This document shows, in pieces, positions 43,800 to 53,548 of a stretch of 64,000 bases of DNA (position 1 is its first letter; each line of letters opens with the position of its first letter). The position numbers and the translations under genes were made by a program. The notes under the pieces were generated by a model. That model was given only the letters and a program-made list of their open reading frames with translations. It was not told the origin of the DNA and did not search any database. Source of the DNA: Arcobacter defluvii (lineage in GTDB: Bacteria > Campylobacterota > Campylobacteria > Campylobacterales > Arcobacteraceae); contig NZ_CP053835.1 in the NCBI RefSeq assembly GCF_013201725.1, positions 1,550,001 to 1,614,000 on the forward strand. Reading direction: 5' to 3'.

Positions 43800-44015
43800 C
43801 TATTTATTTAATAAACACTCATTTGAGCAATAAAATTTACCATTACTTACAATTGCTTCTTTTTTAGAAACATATGTTTTACAAGTTGGGCACTCTACCA
43901 TATCATCTGTAATCATTTCGTCTTTTTTATTTATCTCTTTTTCTCTAGTTTTTTTAAATAAAAAAACATAAACTAAAAAGGCTACTGCAATTACTAATAT
44001 AACTTTTAAAACCAT
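43800..44015 (-). CDS. PP0621-like membrane protein with zinc site
   Basis: 71 residues: one N-terminal membrane helix (LKVILVIAVAFLVYVFLFKK) and a C-terminal CPTCKTYVSKKEAIVSNGKFYCSNECLL, two CxxC/CxxxC pairs that should hold a zinc ion, as in the PP0621 family. Follows rsmG by 2 bases. Role unknown. Confidence 0.75.
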   Translation of the reverse strand: MVLKVILVIAVAFLVYVFLFKKTREKEINKKDEMITDDMVECPTCKTYVSKKEAIVSNGKFYCSNECLLNK

Positions 44016-44017
44016 TA

Positions 44018-44596
44018 TTAACCTTTTATATATAAATAGTTTCTATCTTTTCTATTTACTATTTTATAATTATTTACTTTAGCATTTTCAATCTCAACTT
44101 CTAGCATACTACCTTTGTAAAAAAGGTATGAACTATTCTCTTTTTTGATATTTTTTGTAATATCCAAAAGTAAAGAAGTATTTGTTACAGCTCTTGAAGT
44201 TATCAAATCAACTTTTAAATCTTTAACCTCTTCTACTCTATTACATAAAACAGTTAAATTATCAAGTTTTAAACTAGCTTTTACAAAGTTCAAAAAAGAC
44301 ACTCTTTTTATTCTTGGCTCGATTAAATAAGATTTTACATCTCTTAAAGCAATAGCAAGTATAAGTCCAGGATAACCTGCACCTGTTCCAATATCTGCAA
44401 AACTTTCATATTTATCTATAAAAGTTAAAGGATATAAAGAATCTAAAATATTTTCATTTATATCCTCTTTTGTTAATCTTCCGCTTAGATTATGAACACT
44501 TCCCCATTGCTGTAAAAGTTTTGTAAAAACTTCACAATCACTATAAAATTTTTCATCAAATTTTAAATTATTTGATTCAAGTAATTCTTTCAACAT
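44018..44596 (-). CDS. rsmG: 16S rRNA (guanine527-N7)-methyltransferase
   Basis: 192 residues. SAM-binding motif FADIGTGAGYPGLILAIA at about 66-83; WGSVHNLSGRLTKEDI and HILDSLYPL-like NILDSLYPL are family features, as is VDLITSRAV. Methylates G527 in 16S rRNA; loss gives low-level streptomycin resistance in other bacteria. The ATG overlaps the ribA stop by one base. Confidence 0.92.
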   Translation of the reverse strand: MLKELLESNNLKFDEKFYSDCEVFTKLLQQWGSVHNLSGRLTKEDINENILDSLYPLTFIDKYESFADIGTGAGYPGLILAIALRDVKSYLIEPRIKRVSFLNFVKASLKLDNLTVLCNRVEEVKDLKVDLITSRAVTNTSLLLDITKNIKKENSSYLFYKGSMLEVEIENAKVNNYKIVNRKDRNYLYIKG

Positions 44597-45171
44597 TAAA
44601 GTAAATGCCCCATTTTCTCTTTTTTTGTAGCTAAATACTCTTCATTGTATTTATTTGCTTCAATTATTGCAGGAATTCTTTCAACTATTTCTATTCCTAA
44701 GCTTTCAATATAACTTATTTTTTTAGGATTATTTGTAATCAATTTTAATTTTTTAACACCTAAATCTTCTAAAATATATCCAATAATAGAATAATCTCTT
44801 TCATCTTCTTTAAAACCTAATTCCAAATTAGCTTCTATTGTATTTCTTCCTTGGTCTTGTAAAGAATAAGCATTTACTTTGTTAAATAGACCAATATTTC
44901 TACCTTCTTGTTTGTGATAAATCACTAAACCACCATTTTTAGCTATAAAATCTAATGCTAAATTCAACTGTGCTTGACAGTCGCATTTTAGGCTTCCAAG
45001 AGCATCTCCTGTTAAACATTCTGAGTGAATTCTCACATATGGAATTTCAATTTTTTCAAAATCTTCACTCATAATGGCTAAATGTTCTTGAATATCATCT
45101 TTATATGCTTTTATTTTAAAATTTCCATGTTTTGTTGGTAATTTAGCAATATTTGACTTTTCAATATTCAT
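44596..45171 (-). CDS. ribA: GTP cyclohydrolase II
   Basis: 191 residues. Opens GTP as the first step of riboflavin synthesis. The zinc ligands are present in ECLTGDALGSLKCDCQAQL (Cys52, Cys63, Cys65), followed by YHKQEGRNIGLFNKVNAYSLQDQGRNTIEAN with the catalytic Arg/Tyr region and LITNNPKKISYIESLGIEIVERIP. It complements the RibBA at 23.8 kb, whose RibA half lacks these ligands. Confidence 0.94.
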   Translation of the reverse strand: MNIEKSNIAKLPTKHGNFKIKAYKDDIQEHLAIMSEDFEKIEIPYVRIHSECLTGDALGSLKCDCQAQLNLALDFIAKNGGLVIYHKQEGRNIGLFNKVNAYSLQDQGRNTIEANLELGFKEDERDYSIIGYILEDLGVKKLKLITNNPKKISYIESLGIEIVERIPAIIEANKYNEEYLATKKEKMGHLL

Positions 45172-45230
45172 TTGTATTTAAACCTTAAACTGTTAAAATC
45201 CGAAGATTATAACCAAAAGAGGTAAATAGA

Positions 45231-46205
45231 ATGTTTAAACGATTTAGAAGATTAAGAATTAATGAAACACTAAGAAATTTAGTACAAGAAACAGTTTTAA
45301 CACCTGATGATTTCATCTATCCATTATTTGTAAGAGAAGGTCAAAATATAAAAACTGAAGTTGCATCAATGCCTGGTGTTTATCAAATGAGTATTGATGA
45401 AATTTTAAAAGAGTGTGAGTATTTAGTAAGTATAAATTTAAAATCAATTATTCTTTTTGGTATTCCAGATACTAAAGATTCAGTTGGAAGTGAATGTTTA
45501 TGTGGTGAAAGTATAATTGCAAGAACTATTAAAGCAATTAAAGCAAAATTCCCTCAAATGTTTATCGTAACTGATTTATGTTTTTGTGAATATACAGACC
45601 ATGGACATTGTGGTATTTTAGACCCAAAAACTGGAAGTGTTGATAATGATAAAACATTAGAAATCTCTGCTCAACAAGCAGTAGTTCACGCTAAAGCTGG
45701 AGCTGATATGATTGCACCATCTGGAATGATGGATGGAATTATTACAACTTTAAGAAATGCACTTGATGAAAATGGATTTAAAAATCTTCCAATCATGGCA
45801 TATTCAACAAAATTTGCAAGTGGTTATTATGGACCATTTAGAGATGTTGCTGAATCAACTCCAAGTTTTGGTGATAGAAGAACTTATCAAATGAATCCTG
45901 CTAATAGACTTGAAGCAATTGAAGAATCACTTGAAGATGAAAAAGAAGGTGCAGATATTTTGATGGTAAAACCAGCACTTGCATTTTTAGATATTGTTAG
46001 AGACATAAGAAACCAAACTAATCTTCCTTTATGTGTGTATAATGTAAGTGGTGAATATGCAATGCTTAAACATGCAGGAATTGCTGGATTAATCGACTAT
46101 GAAAGAGTTATGATGGAAACAATGATTGCATTTAAAAGAGCGGGTGCAAATATAATCATCTCTTACCATGCAAAAGAGGTTTGCGAAATTTTAAGAAACA
46201 ACTAA
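45231..46205 (+). CDS. hemB: Delta-aminolevulinic acid dehydratase (porphobilinogen synthase)
   Basis: 324 residues. Zinc-binding [14 protein letters not shown] (Cys117, 119, 127), the first Schiff-base Lys in [17 protein letters not shown] and the second in [13 protein letters not shown]. Joins two aminolevulinates in heme synthesis; hemN at 52 kb is a later step. GAGGTAAATAG precedes the ATG. Divergent from ribA. Confidence 0.95.
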   Translation: MFKRFRRLRINETLRNLVQETVLTPDDFIYPLFVREGQNIKTEVASMPGVYQMSIDEILKECEYLVSINLKSIILFGIPDTKDSVGSECLCGESIIARTIKAIKAKFPQMFIVTDLCFCEYTDHGHCGILDPKTGSVDNDKTLEISAQQAVVHAKAGADMIAPSGMMDGIITTLRNALDENGFKNLPIMAYSTKFASGYYGPFRDVAESTPSFGDRRTYQMNPANRLEAIEESLEDEKEGADILMVKPALAFLDIVRDIRNQTNLPLCVYNVSGEYAMLKHAGIAGLIDYERVMMETMIAFKRAGANIIISYHAKEVCEILRNN

Positions 46206-46207
46206 AA

Positions 46208-47422
46208 ATGAGCACAACTTATCAAGAAGCAATTGAAAATTCAAATATTGTATCAAAAACTGATATAAATGGAATTATCACTTTTGTAAATGATGAGTTT
46301 TGCAAAATCTCTGGATACTCTTATGATGAATTAATAGGTCAAAACCATAACATCGTAAGACATCCAGAGGTACAAGCTTCAAGTTTTGAACTTTTATGGA
46401 AAACTATTTTAGATAAAAAGCCATATAAAGCAACTGTAAAAAATCTTACAAAAGATGGAAAAACTGTCTACTTAAATACTACAATAACTCCTATTTTAGA
46501 TGAATTTGAAAATATTATTGAATTTATTGCTATAAGATATGATGTAACTTTTGAGGTTGAGCTCAAAAAAAGTTTAGAGCAAAAAGAAAAAGAGCTTGAA
46601 GAGTTAAATCAAAATCTAGAATTAAAAGTAAAAGAACAAACTAAACAATTAAAAGAGCTAAATAAAACTTTAGAAAAAAGAGTTCAAGAAGAGATAGCTA
46701 AAAATGATGAAAAACAAAAACTTCTTTTCTGGCAATCAAGAATGGCGAGTTTAGGACAAATGATAGGAAATATTGCCCATCAATGGAGACAACCTCTAAC
46801 TGAGTTAAATCTTACTTTGTTTAATATGAAAAAATCCTCTTTAAAAAAAGATGAAAAAAAAGTTGAAGAGTTATATAAAGAGAGTAAAAATCTAATTTCA
46901 AGTATGTCAACAACTATTGAAGATTTTATGAACTTTTTTAATCCAAGAAAAGAGAAAAAAAGTTTTGAGATAAAAGATAGTATCAATGAAGCTTTAACTA
47001 TTTTAAAAAAACTAATTCAACAAGAAAATATAAAAATCAAGGTTGATGTTCCTACAAACTACAAAGTTTTAGGTGTTTCAAATGAATTATCACAAGTTAT
47101 AATAAATCTAATTCAAAATGCAAAAGATGCTTTTATAACAAATGATATAGAAGATAAAAATATTTTAATAACTCTAAAAGAGGATTTAGACAAAAAATAT
47201 TTTTTACTTGAGATTGAAGATAATGCAGGTGGAATTAAAGAAGAAAATCAAGATTCTATCTTTGAGCCCTACTTTACAACAAAACATAAATCACAAGGCA
47301 CTGGACTTGGATTGTTTATGTCAAAAATGATTGTAGAAAAGAGTTTAGAAGGTACTTTAAGCCATAAAAATAGTGAAAATGGTTCAATCTTTACAATAAC
47401 AATTTTAAATGAGAAAGAGTAA
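46208..47422 (+). CDS. PAS-domain sensor histidine kinase
   Basis: About 404 residues from the ATG at 46208, just after the hemB stop; an ATG at 46181 would overlap hemB. N-terminal PAS domain (SNIVSKTDINGIITFVNDEFCKISGYSYDELIGQNHNIVRHPEV) of the Aer-like type, a coiled coil (about 115-175), the H-box IGNIAHQWRQPLTELNL and an HATPase domain (NELSQVIINLIQNAKDAF, DNAGGI, GTGLGLFM). No membrane helix, so a cytoplasmic sensor; the PAS may hold a flavin or sense redox. Pairs with the regulator gene 2 bases downstream. Confidence 0.9.
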   Translation: MSTTYQEAIENSNIVSKTDINGIITFVNDEFCKISGYSYDELIGQNHNIVRHPEVQASSFELLWKTILDKKPYKATVKNLTKDGKTVYLNTTITPILDEFENIIEFIAIRYDVTFEVELKKSLEQKEKELEELNQNLELKVKEQTKQLKELNKTLEKRVQEEIAKNDEKQKLLFWQSRMASLGQMIGNIAHQWRQPLTELNLTLFNMKKSSLKKDEKKVEELYKESKNLISSMSTTIEDFMNFFNPRKEKKSFEIKDSINEALTILKKLIQQENIKIKVDVPTNYKVLGVSNELSQVIINLIQNAKDAFITNDIEDKNILITLKEDLDKKYFLLEIEDNAGGIKEENQDSIFEPYFTTKHKSQGTGLGLFMSKMIVEKSLEGTLSHKNSENGSIFTITILNEKE

Positions 47423-47424
47423 AA

Positions 47425-48102
47425 ATGCAAGATATATTAAAAACTCTAAAAATCTTAATAGTTGAAGATGAAAAAAGATTAGCTCAACTTTTAAAAGAGG
47501 CAATAAATGATTCATTTTATAAAGTAGTTATTGCAAAAGATGGAACTGAAGGGTTAAAAAAATACAAAAGTTTTAAACCTGATATTATAATCACTGATAT
47601 TATGATGCCAAAACTTGATGGTTTGGATATGACTATAAAAATCAAAGAGATTGATTCTAATATTCCTATAATTGTGTTAAGTGCACACTCTGATAAAGAA
47701 AAACTTTTAAAAGCTATAGATGTTGGAATAAATAAATATTTTATCAAACCTTTTGACCCAGATGAAGTAATAGAACATATAAAGAAGCTCTCAATAAAAA
47801 TAGAAAAACAAAAGATTTCAATACTAAAAGATGATTTTATTTTTGATAACAATAGCTTCTCTTTACATAAAAATGAACTATTAATAAATCTAACAAAAAG
47901 GGAAAAAGAGTTTATATATTTACTCTTAAAAAACAAAAACTCAATAGTTAAAACCCAAACTATAAAAACTTCTCTTTGGAATGAAGAGGTAAATGATGAA
48001 AGATTAAGAACCTTTATAAAACGATTACGTCTAAAAACTTCTAAAGATTTGATTGAAAATATTTCAGGACAAGGCTATTTAATTTCTGTATTGAATAACT
48101 AA
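47425..48102 (+). CDS. OmpR-type response regulator
   Basis: 225 residues. Receiver domain with LIVEDEKRLAQLL, phospho-acceptor Asp in IIITDIMMPKLDGLD (about 56), IVLSAHSDKEKL and the Lys in YFIKPFDPDE; a C-terminal winged helix with LTKREKEFIYLLLKNKNSIVKTQTI and RLRTFIKRLRLKTSKDLIENISGQGYLI. Partner of the adjacent kinase. Its last 24 bases overlap the end of nrdG on the other strand. Confidence 0.92.
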   Translation: MQDILKTLKILIVEDEKRLAQLLKEAINDSFYKVVIAKDGTEGLKKYKSFKPDIIITDIMMPKLDGLDMTIKIKEIDSNIPIIVLSAHSDKEKLLKAIDVGINKYFIKPFDPDEVIEHIKKLSIKIEKQKISILKDDFIFDNNSFSLHKNELLINLTKREKEFIYLLLKNKNSIVKTQTIKTSLWNEEVNDERLRTFIKRLRLKTSKDLIENISGQGYLISVLNN

Positions 48103-48783
48103 ATTTTTACTATCAATTAAACTTTTATCTATAAGCCTACTTTTTTTGATATTTCCTATATTTGATGAGGTTTCTATAAAGTTTTGTAAATAATAAATAC
48201 CTTTATAATTTAAACAACTAATAGTTTTTATCATAGAATTTATATCTTTTTCATCTAAAAGCCTTGTATTTATTGTAGTTCTTAGTTCAAAATAAAAGCC
48301 TATTTTTATTAGATATTTTATAGTAACTATGACTTTTTCATAAAAATTAGTTGCTGTTATTTGAGAAAATTTATATTTTGGAGCTTTAAAATCAATAGCT
48401 ATAAAATCAACCAATCCTTTTTTTGTTAAATTCTTTACTAAATTTAGATTTGTTCCATTTGTATCAAGTTTTATTTTAAAACCTAACTCTTTTATTTTTT
48501 TACAAAAAATTTCTAAGTCATATAAACTAGCTTCTCCACCACTTAAAACAACGGCATCAAGTAAACCAACTCTTGATTTTAGAAACTCTAAAATTTCTAA
48601 AAAACTATAATCTCCTTCTTTTGTATAAACTAAACTATTATTATAACAATACAAACATCTAAAATTACACTTTATAAACCAGATTATGCAAGATAAGTGT
48701 CCTACATAATCCGTTGTTGTAAATTTTGTAAAATCATAAATTAGTTTTTGATTCAGTAAATTTAACTCTTTGTTTGTGTTCAC
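48079..48783 (-). CDS. nrdG: Anaerobic ribonucleotide reductase activating enzyme
   Basis: 234 residues. Radical SAM motif CNFRCLYC in TDYVGHLSCIIWFIKCNFRCLYCYNN, then LDAVVLSGGEASLY and IKLDTNGTN. It generates the glycyl radical on NrdD. The GTG at 48783 has AGGA 8 bases upstream and overlaps the small glycyl-radical ORF by 50 bases. It is the pyruvate formate-lyase-activase-like, single-cluster form. Confidence 0.88.
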   Translation of the reverse strand: MNTNKELNLLNQKLIYDFTKFTTTDYVGHLSCIIWFIKCNFRCLYCYNNSLVYTKEGDYSFLEILEFLKSRVGLLDAVVLSGGEASLYDLEIFCKKIKELGFKIKLDTNGTNLNLVKNLTKKGLVDFIAIDFKAPKYKFSQITATNFYEKVIVTIKYLIKIGFYFELRTTINTRLLDEKDINSMIKTISCLNYKGIYYLQNFIETSSNIGNIKKSRLIDKSLIDSKNLVIQYRN

Positions 48784-48898
48784 CTTTTTTTCCTATATTA
48801 AAGCTTTCAATTGGTCTATGATAACCCATAACTCTAGTATATATTATACATTTAGTTCTTTTTTTCATATTTTTCTCAAGCAATTCTTGATTTGTCAT
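48734..48898 (-). CDS. Glycyl-radical C-terminal segment of NrdD as a separate 54-residue ORF
   Basis: MTNQELLEKNMKKRTKCIIY, then TRVMGYHRPIESFNIGKKGEHKQRVKFTESKTNL. It matches the C-terminal end of class III ribonucleotide reductases (RTxC..Y.RV.GY.RP...N.GK..E...R), which carries the radical glycine, here Gly25. The main nrdD ORF stops without this end. The small ORF is in the +1 frame, starts 20 bases before the nrdD stop, and has its own AAGGAG 7 bases before the ATG, so it is read as a separate, coupled product. An upstream stop in its frame argues against a simple frameshift fusion. Confidence 0.8.
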   Translation of the reverse strand: MTNQELLEKNMKKRTKCIIYTRVMGYHRPIESFNIGKKGEHKQRVKFTESKTNL

Positions 48899-51014
48899 CT
48901 TTTAACTCCTTTTTTAAAATCTCTTCATCACATTTTGGGCAAAACTCATGCTCACCTTCAATATATCCATGAATTTCACAAATAGAAAATACAGGAGTTA
49001 CAGTTATATAAGGTAATCTAAAATTTGAAATTACATTTTTTACAAATTTTCTACAAGCTTCAAGTGATGAAATTTTTTCTCTCATATAAAGATGAAGCAC
49101 TGTTCCACCTGTATATTTGCATTGTAATTCATCTTGTAATTCCAAGGCTTCAAATGGGTCTTCTGTAAAATCAACTGGAAGTTGAGAAGAGTTGGTATAA
49201 TAAATATTTTTATCAAAGCCAGCTTGAATAATATCTTTGTATCTTTTTTTATCCTCTTTTGCAAATCTATAAGTTGTTCCTTCTGCTGGTGTTGCTTCAA
49301 GGTTATATAGATTTCCAGTTTCTTCTTGAAATTTGACCATTTTATCTCTCATAAAATCTAATATTTCAATACAAAATTGATTTCCTATTTTTGTAGAAAT
49401 ATCAATATTTTCACCCTTGTGCTTGTCACTCTCTTTGAGAAAATAGTTTTTTAACATCTCATTCATACCATTTACTCCAATAGTCGAAAAATGGTTATTA
49501 AAACTCTTTAAATACCTTTTTGTATAAGGATAAAGTCCTTTTTCATACATACTATTTATAAATTTACGTTTTATTTCTAAACTCTCTTTTGCTAAATCCA
49601 TTAACTCTTCTAATCTGTTTAATAAACCATTTATATCATTTTTATATAAGTATCCAAGTCTTGCCATATTGATTGTTACAACTCCAATACTTCCAGTCAT
49701 TTCAGCACTACCGAACAAACCTCCACCTCGTTTTAGAAGTTCCCTTAAATCAAGTTGCAATCTACAACACATACTTCTTACATGTCCTGGTTTATAGGCT
49801 TGTTCGTTTTGTATTAAATTTCCCTTTTCATCTTTTTTATATTGACTTCCTATAAAATTTTGAAAATAAGAACTTCCTATTTTTGATGTGTTCTCAAAAA
49901 GTAAATCTGTATTTTCTCCATACCAATCAAAATCTTCTGTTATATTAACAGTTGGAATTGGAAAAGTAAAAGGTTGTCCTGTTTTATCACCCTTTGTCAT
50001 TACTTCATAATAGGCTTTATTTATTAGGTTCATCTCTTTTTGAAAATCTTTATAAGTTAATTGTTCAAATGAACTTAAACCTTTTTTTTGAATCTCTAAA
50101 AAAAGCTCTTCATCATAAAAATCTTTAAATAGATGTTTTTGATTTCTTGTTGGAATTTGCTCTTTCAAATCACTTGGAACAGTCCAATCAATAGTAATAT
50201 TTGTAAATGGACTTTGTCCCCAACGTGCAGGAACGTTAAGATTATAAATAAAACTTCTAATTGCTTTTTTTATCTCTTTATATTCAAGTTTATCTTTGAA
50301 AACATAAGGAGCAAGATATGTATCAAAAGAACTAAAAGCTTGAGCACCTGCCCATTCACTTTGAAGTATTCCTAAAAAATTTGCCATTTGCCCCAAAGCT
50401 TCTCTAAAATGATTTGGTGCATCACTTTCAACTCTTCCTCGCACTTTATTAAATCCCTCATCAAGTAAAATTCTTAAACTCCAACCAGCACAATACCCAC
50501 TCAAACAATCCAAATCATGTATATGATAATCTCCATTTCTATGGGCATATCCTTGTTCTTTTGTATAAACTTTATCAAGCCAATAATTTGCTATGATTTT
50601 TCCAGCACTATTGTTTATAAGTCCAGCGTGAGAATATCCTGTATTTGAATTTGCTTTTATTCTCCAATCATTTCCAGATATATACTCTTCTATTGTTTGT
50701 GTTGAGTTTATATATGTTGTATCATCATTTATTTGTAAAATCTGTTCTCTTTGAATTTTATGAAGATGTCTATATAAAATAAATGATTTCATAACTTCAA
50801 AATATCTTGCTTTATAAAGCTCTTTTTCAATAATATCTTGAATATCTTCAACAGCAACTACTCTTTTACACTTTAATTCAAATAGAACATTAAAAAATAC
50901 CGAAATATCATATTTGTTATTTACACTTTTAAAAGCCTTTTTTATAGCATCTTCTATTTTATAAGATTCAAATTTTTGTTTAGTTCCATCTCTTTTTAAT
51001 ATATCAACTATCAT
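48876..51014 (-). CDS. nrdD: Anaerobic ribonucleoside-triphosphate reductase, large part
   Basis: 712 residues. N-terminal ATP-cone (1-90, MIVDILKRDGTKQKFESYKIEDAIKKAF), then the class III barrel with RNGDYHIHDLDCLSGYCAGWS, NVPARWGQSPFTNITIDW, TFPIPTVNI and GVVTINMARLGYL, then EATPAEGTTYRFAKEDKKRY and a zinc site CEIHGYIEGEHEFCPKC. It ends 20 residues after the zinc site and lacks the glycyl-radical loop, which is in the overlapping 54-residue ORF. Makes deoxynucleotides without oxygen. Confidence 0.92.
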   Translation of the reverse strand: MIVDILKRDGTKQKFESYKIEDAIKKAFKSVNNKYDISVFFNVLFELKCKRVVAVEDIQDIIEKELYKARYFEVMKSFILYRHLHKIQREQILQINDDTTYINSTQTIEEYISGNDWRIKANSNTGYSHAGLINNSAGKIIANYWLDKVYTKEQGYAHRNGDYHIHDLDCLSGYCAGWSLRILLDEGFNKVRGRVESDAPNHFREALGQMANFLGILQSEWAGAQAFSSFDTYLAPYVFKDKLEYKEIKKAIRSFIYNLNVPARWGQSPFTNITIDWTVPSDLKEQIPTRNQKHLFKDFYDEELFLEIQKKGLSSFEQLTYKDFQKEMNLINKAYYEVMTKGDKTGQPFTFPIPTVNITEDFDWYGENTDLLFENTSKIGSSYFQNFIGSQYKKDEKGNLIQNEQAYKPGHVRSMCCRLQLDLRELLKRGGGLFGSAEMTGSIGVVTINMARLGYLYKNDINGLLNRLEELMDLAKESLEIKRKFINSMYEKGLYPYTKRYLKSFNNHFSTIGVNGMNEMLKNYFLKESDKHKGENIDISTKIGNQFCIEILDFMRDKMVKFQEETGNLYNLEATPAEGTTYRFAKEDKKRYKDIIQAGFDKNIYYTNSSQLPVDFTEDPFEALELQDELQCKYTGGTVLHLYMREKISSLEACRKFVKNVISNFRLPYITVTPVFSICEIHGYIEGEHEFCPKCDEEILKKELKDDKSRIA

Positions 51015-51225
51015 TATTTTTTCCTTTCAATAGATTTGTAATTCTAGATGAGTTGTTCTTAATAAGATATAAGCATTTTTGTCACAAAAGTGTCATTTTA
51101 TGGGAGTCTTTTTAATAATAAATTTTAATTTGAATATTTTTTATCCTTAATTTTTCAAAATTTTAAGATATTCTAAAGTTAAATTAAATAGAATGTTTGT
51201 TTTTATTAATTACAGAGGAAATAAA

Positions 51226-52155
51226 ATGAGACATTTCTTAACATTGGCTGATTATACTAAAGAAGAGATTTTAGAAATACTTGCTTTAGCTAAACAAATC
51301 AAAGAAGAGACTAAAAGAAGAGAATTTAAAGATTATATGCCTAAAAAAACATTAGGTATGATTTTTGAAAAAAGCTCTACAAGAACAAGAGTATCTTTTG
51401 AAACAGGTATTTATCAGTTAGGTGGTATTGGTTTATTTCTTTCATCAAATGATATCCAATTAGGTAGAGGTGAACCTATGAGTGATACATCTAGAGTAAT
51501 TTCTAGAATGGTAGATATGGTGATGATTAGAACTTTTGAACAATCTAAAATCGAAGAATTTGCAAAATATTCAAAAGTTCCTGTAATAAATGGTTTAACA
51601 AATGAGTACCACCCTGTTCAACTTATGGCTGATTATATGACTATCCAAGAAGCTGGTCTTGATAAAGATTTAGTTGTGGCTTATGTTGGTGATGGTAATA
51701 ATATGGCTCATTCATGGCTGAACTTATCAGCTAAATTAGGTTTTGAACTTAGAATTGCAACTCCTAAAGGTTATGAAGTAGATGCAACTATTTTGGCAAA
51801 ATCTTTAGAAATGGCAAAATTAAGTGGTGCAAAAATCACTATCACAAATGATCCAAAAGAAGCAATAAAAGGCTCAACTGTAGTTACAACTGATACTTGG
51901 GTTTCTATGGGACAAGAAGAGCAAAAAGAGATAAGAGTAAAAGATTTTGCTGGATATATGGTAGATTCAAATATGATGAAATTAGCACAAGATAAAGCTA
52001 TTTTCTTACATTGTTTACCTGCATATAGAGGTTATGAAGTTAGTGATGAAGTAATGGAAAGTTCTCAAAGTCTTATTTTTGAAGAAGCTGAAAATAGATT
52101 ACATGCACAAAAAGGTGTAATGGTTTGGCTAGATAGAAAAAGAGACGAGAAATAA
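51226..52155 (+). CDS. argF: Ornithine carbamoyltransferase
   Basis: About 309 residues from the ATG at 51226 ([14 protein letters not shown]), with GAGGA 8 bases upstream; a longer frame opens at 51193 without such a site. Carbamoyl-phosphate loop [10 protein letters not shown], ornithine-side [13 protein letters not shown] and [11 protein letters not shown] identify the enzyme, which forms citrulline in arginine synthesis. Its last base is the first of the hemN start. Confidence 0.94.
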   Translation: MRHFLTLADYTKEEILEILALAKQIKEETKRREFKDYMPKKTLGMIFEKSSTRTRVSFETGIYQLGGIGLFLSSNDIQLGRGEPMSDTSRVISRMVDMVMIRTFEQSKIEEFAKYSKVPVINGLTNEYHPVQLMADYMTIQEAGLDKDLVVAYVGDGNNMAHSWLNLSAKLGFELRIATPKGYEVDATILAKSLEMAKLSGAKITITNDPKEAIKGSTVVTTDTWVSMGQEEQKEIRVKDFAGYMVDSNMMKLAQDKAIFLHCLPAYRGYEVSDEVMESSQSLIFEEAENRLHAQKGVMVWLDRKRDEK

Positions 52156-53522
52156 TGATAGACTTCGCTAAGTTTGTAAAATATTCAAAACCAGGGCCTA
52201 GATATACTTCATATCCAACAGCCCCTGAGTTTAGTGAAACTTTCACACAAGAAGATTTAAAAGAGTATTACAAAAATCAAAGTGATGATAGAGCATTATC
52301 ACTTTATATTCATATGCCATTTTGTAGAAGTGCATGTTATTTTTGTGGTTGTAATACAATTTTTACTTCAAAAGAAGATAAAAAAACTAGATATATTGAG
52401 TATTTAAAAAAAGAGTTAAATATCTTAAAAAATCATCTAAATACAAAAAGAGTTGTAACACAAATGCATTTTGGAGGAGGAACACCTACTTATTTCTCTC
52501 CTTCTCAACTTGAAGAAGTTATAACTGCAATTAAAGAGATTTTCCCAAACTTTAGTGCCGATGCAGAAATTTCTTGCGAAGTAGACCCAAGATATTTTAC
52601 TGTTGAACATATGAATGTTTTAAAAGCTGGTGGTTGTAATCGTTTGAGTTTTGGAGTTCAAGATTTAGATGAAGAGGTTCAAAAAACTATTCATAGAATT
52701 CAACCATTTGAATTAACTCAAAATGTAATTAAAATAGCAAGAGAAGCTGGAATTCACTCTGTAAATACGGACTTAATTTATGGATTACCTTTTCAAACAA
52801 GAGAGAGTTTCAAAAAAACTTTAGAAAAAATGATTACACTTAATACTGATAGATTTGCAGTATTTAATTATGCTCATGTTCCTTGGCTTATGAAGACTAT
52901 GAGAAAATTTGATGAAACAACTTTTCCAAAACCTCAAGTTAAACTAGAGATGTTAAAAGATACTATTGATTTCTTTACATCAAATGGTTATAAAATGGTT
53001 GGAATGGACCACTTTGCAAAACCAGAAGATGAATTATTTAAAGCTATAGAAAAAGGTGAATTACATAGAAATTTCCAAGGTTACACAACTAAAGGAGGTG
53101 CAGACTTAATAGGGATTGGTCTTACATCTATTGGAAATGGTGTTGATTATTATGCACAAAATTTCAAAGATTTAGAACCTTGGGAAAATGCAATTGATAA
53201 TGGAGATTTACCAGTATTTAAAGGTTATAGATTAAGTGATGATGACCAATTAAGACAATTTGTAATCATGGAACTTATGAGTAACTTCTCTTTAAATATT
53301 ACAAGAGTTGAAGAACAATTTAAAATAGACTTTAAAGATTATTTTAGTGATGCACTAGAAGCTTTAAAAGAGTTTGAAGATGCAGAACTTGTAAAAATAA
53401 GTGATGATAAAATTGAAGTTTCACAAACAGGAACTATGCTTATTAGAAATATTTGTATGCCTTTTGATGCATATTTAAATAAAATTCCTGAAGAAAAAAG
53501 AAGATTTTCTAAAACTATCTAA
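52155..53522 (+). CDS. hemN: Oxygen-independent coproporphyrinogen III oxidase
   Basis: 455 residues. PRYTSYPTAPEF at the start and the cluster motif CRSACYFCGC (Cys57, 61, 64, then Cys66) are specific for true HemN rather than HemW. MHFGGGTPTYFSP, ISCEVDPRYFT and SFGVQDLDEEVQ follow. Decarboxylates coproporphyrinogen III for heme synthesis without oxygen, fitting a microaerobic life style. Overlaps argF by one base. Confidence 0.95.
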   Translation: MIDFAKFVKYSKPGPRYTSYPTAPEFSETFTQEDLKEYYKNQSDDRALSLYIHMPFCRSACYFCGCNTIFTSKEDKKTRYIEYLKKELNILKNHLNTKRVVTQMHFGGGTPTYFSPSQLEEVITAIKEIFPNFSADAEISCEVDPRYFTVEHMNVLKAGGCNRLSFGVQDLDEEVQKTIHRIQPFELTQNVIKIAREAGIHSVNTDLIYGLPFQTRESFKKTLEKMITLNTDRFAVFNYAHVPWLMKTMRKFDETTFPKPQVKLEMLKDTIDFFTSNGYKMVGMDHFAKPEDELFKAIEKGELHRNFQGYTTKGGADLIGIGLTSIGNGVDYYAQNFKDLEPWENAIDNGDLPVFKGYRLSDDDQLRQFVIMELMSNFSLNITRVEEQFKIDFKDYFSDALEALKEFEDAELVKISDDKIEVSQTGTMLIRNICMPFDAYLNKIPEEKRRFSKTI

Positions 53523-53548
53523 TAAAGTGGCTTTTCAGCTACTTTATT
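53521..53548. terminator. Hairpin after hemN
   Basis: AATAAAGTGGC / GCTACTTTATT (53521-53531, 53538-53548) with one G-T pair and a TTTTCA loop, between convergent genes. Serves hemN and possibly the lpxK-side operon. Confidence 0.72.

Noticed and set aside
48870-48925. Programmed -1 frameshift at the A AAA AAG run near the nrdD end
   Set aside because: The run is in the right phase for a -1 shift, but the glycyl-radical ORF is in the +1 frame, and that frame has a TAA just before its ATG. The strong AAGGAG fits independent initiation better.
51015-51192. NrdR or FNR box before nrdD
   Set aside because: A TGTCA-CAAAAG-TGTCA direct repeat is present, but it matches neither the NrdR nor the FNR consensus closely enough to claim.
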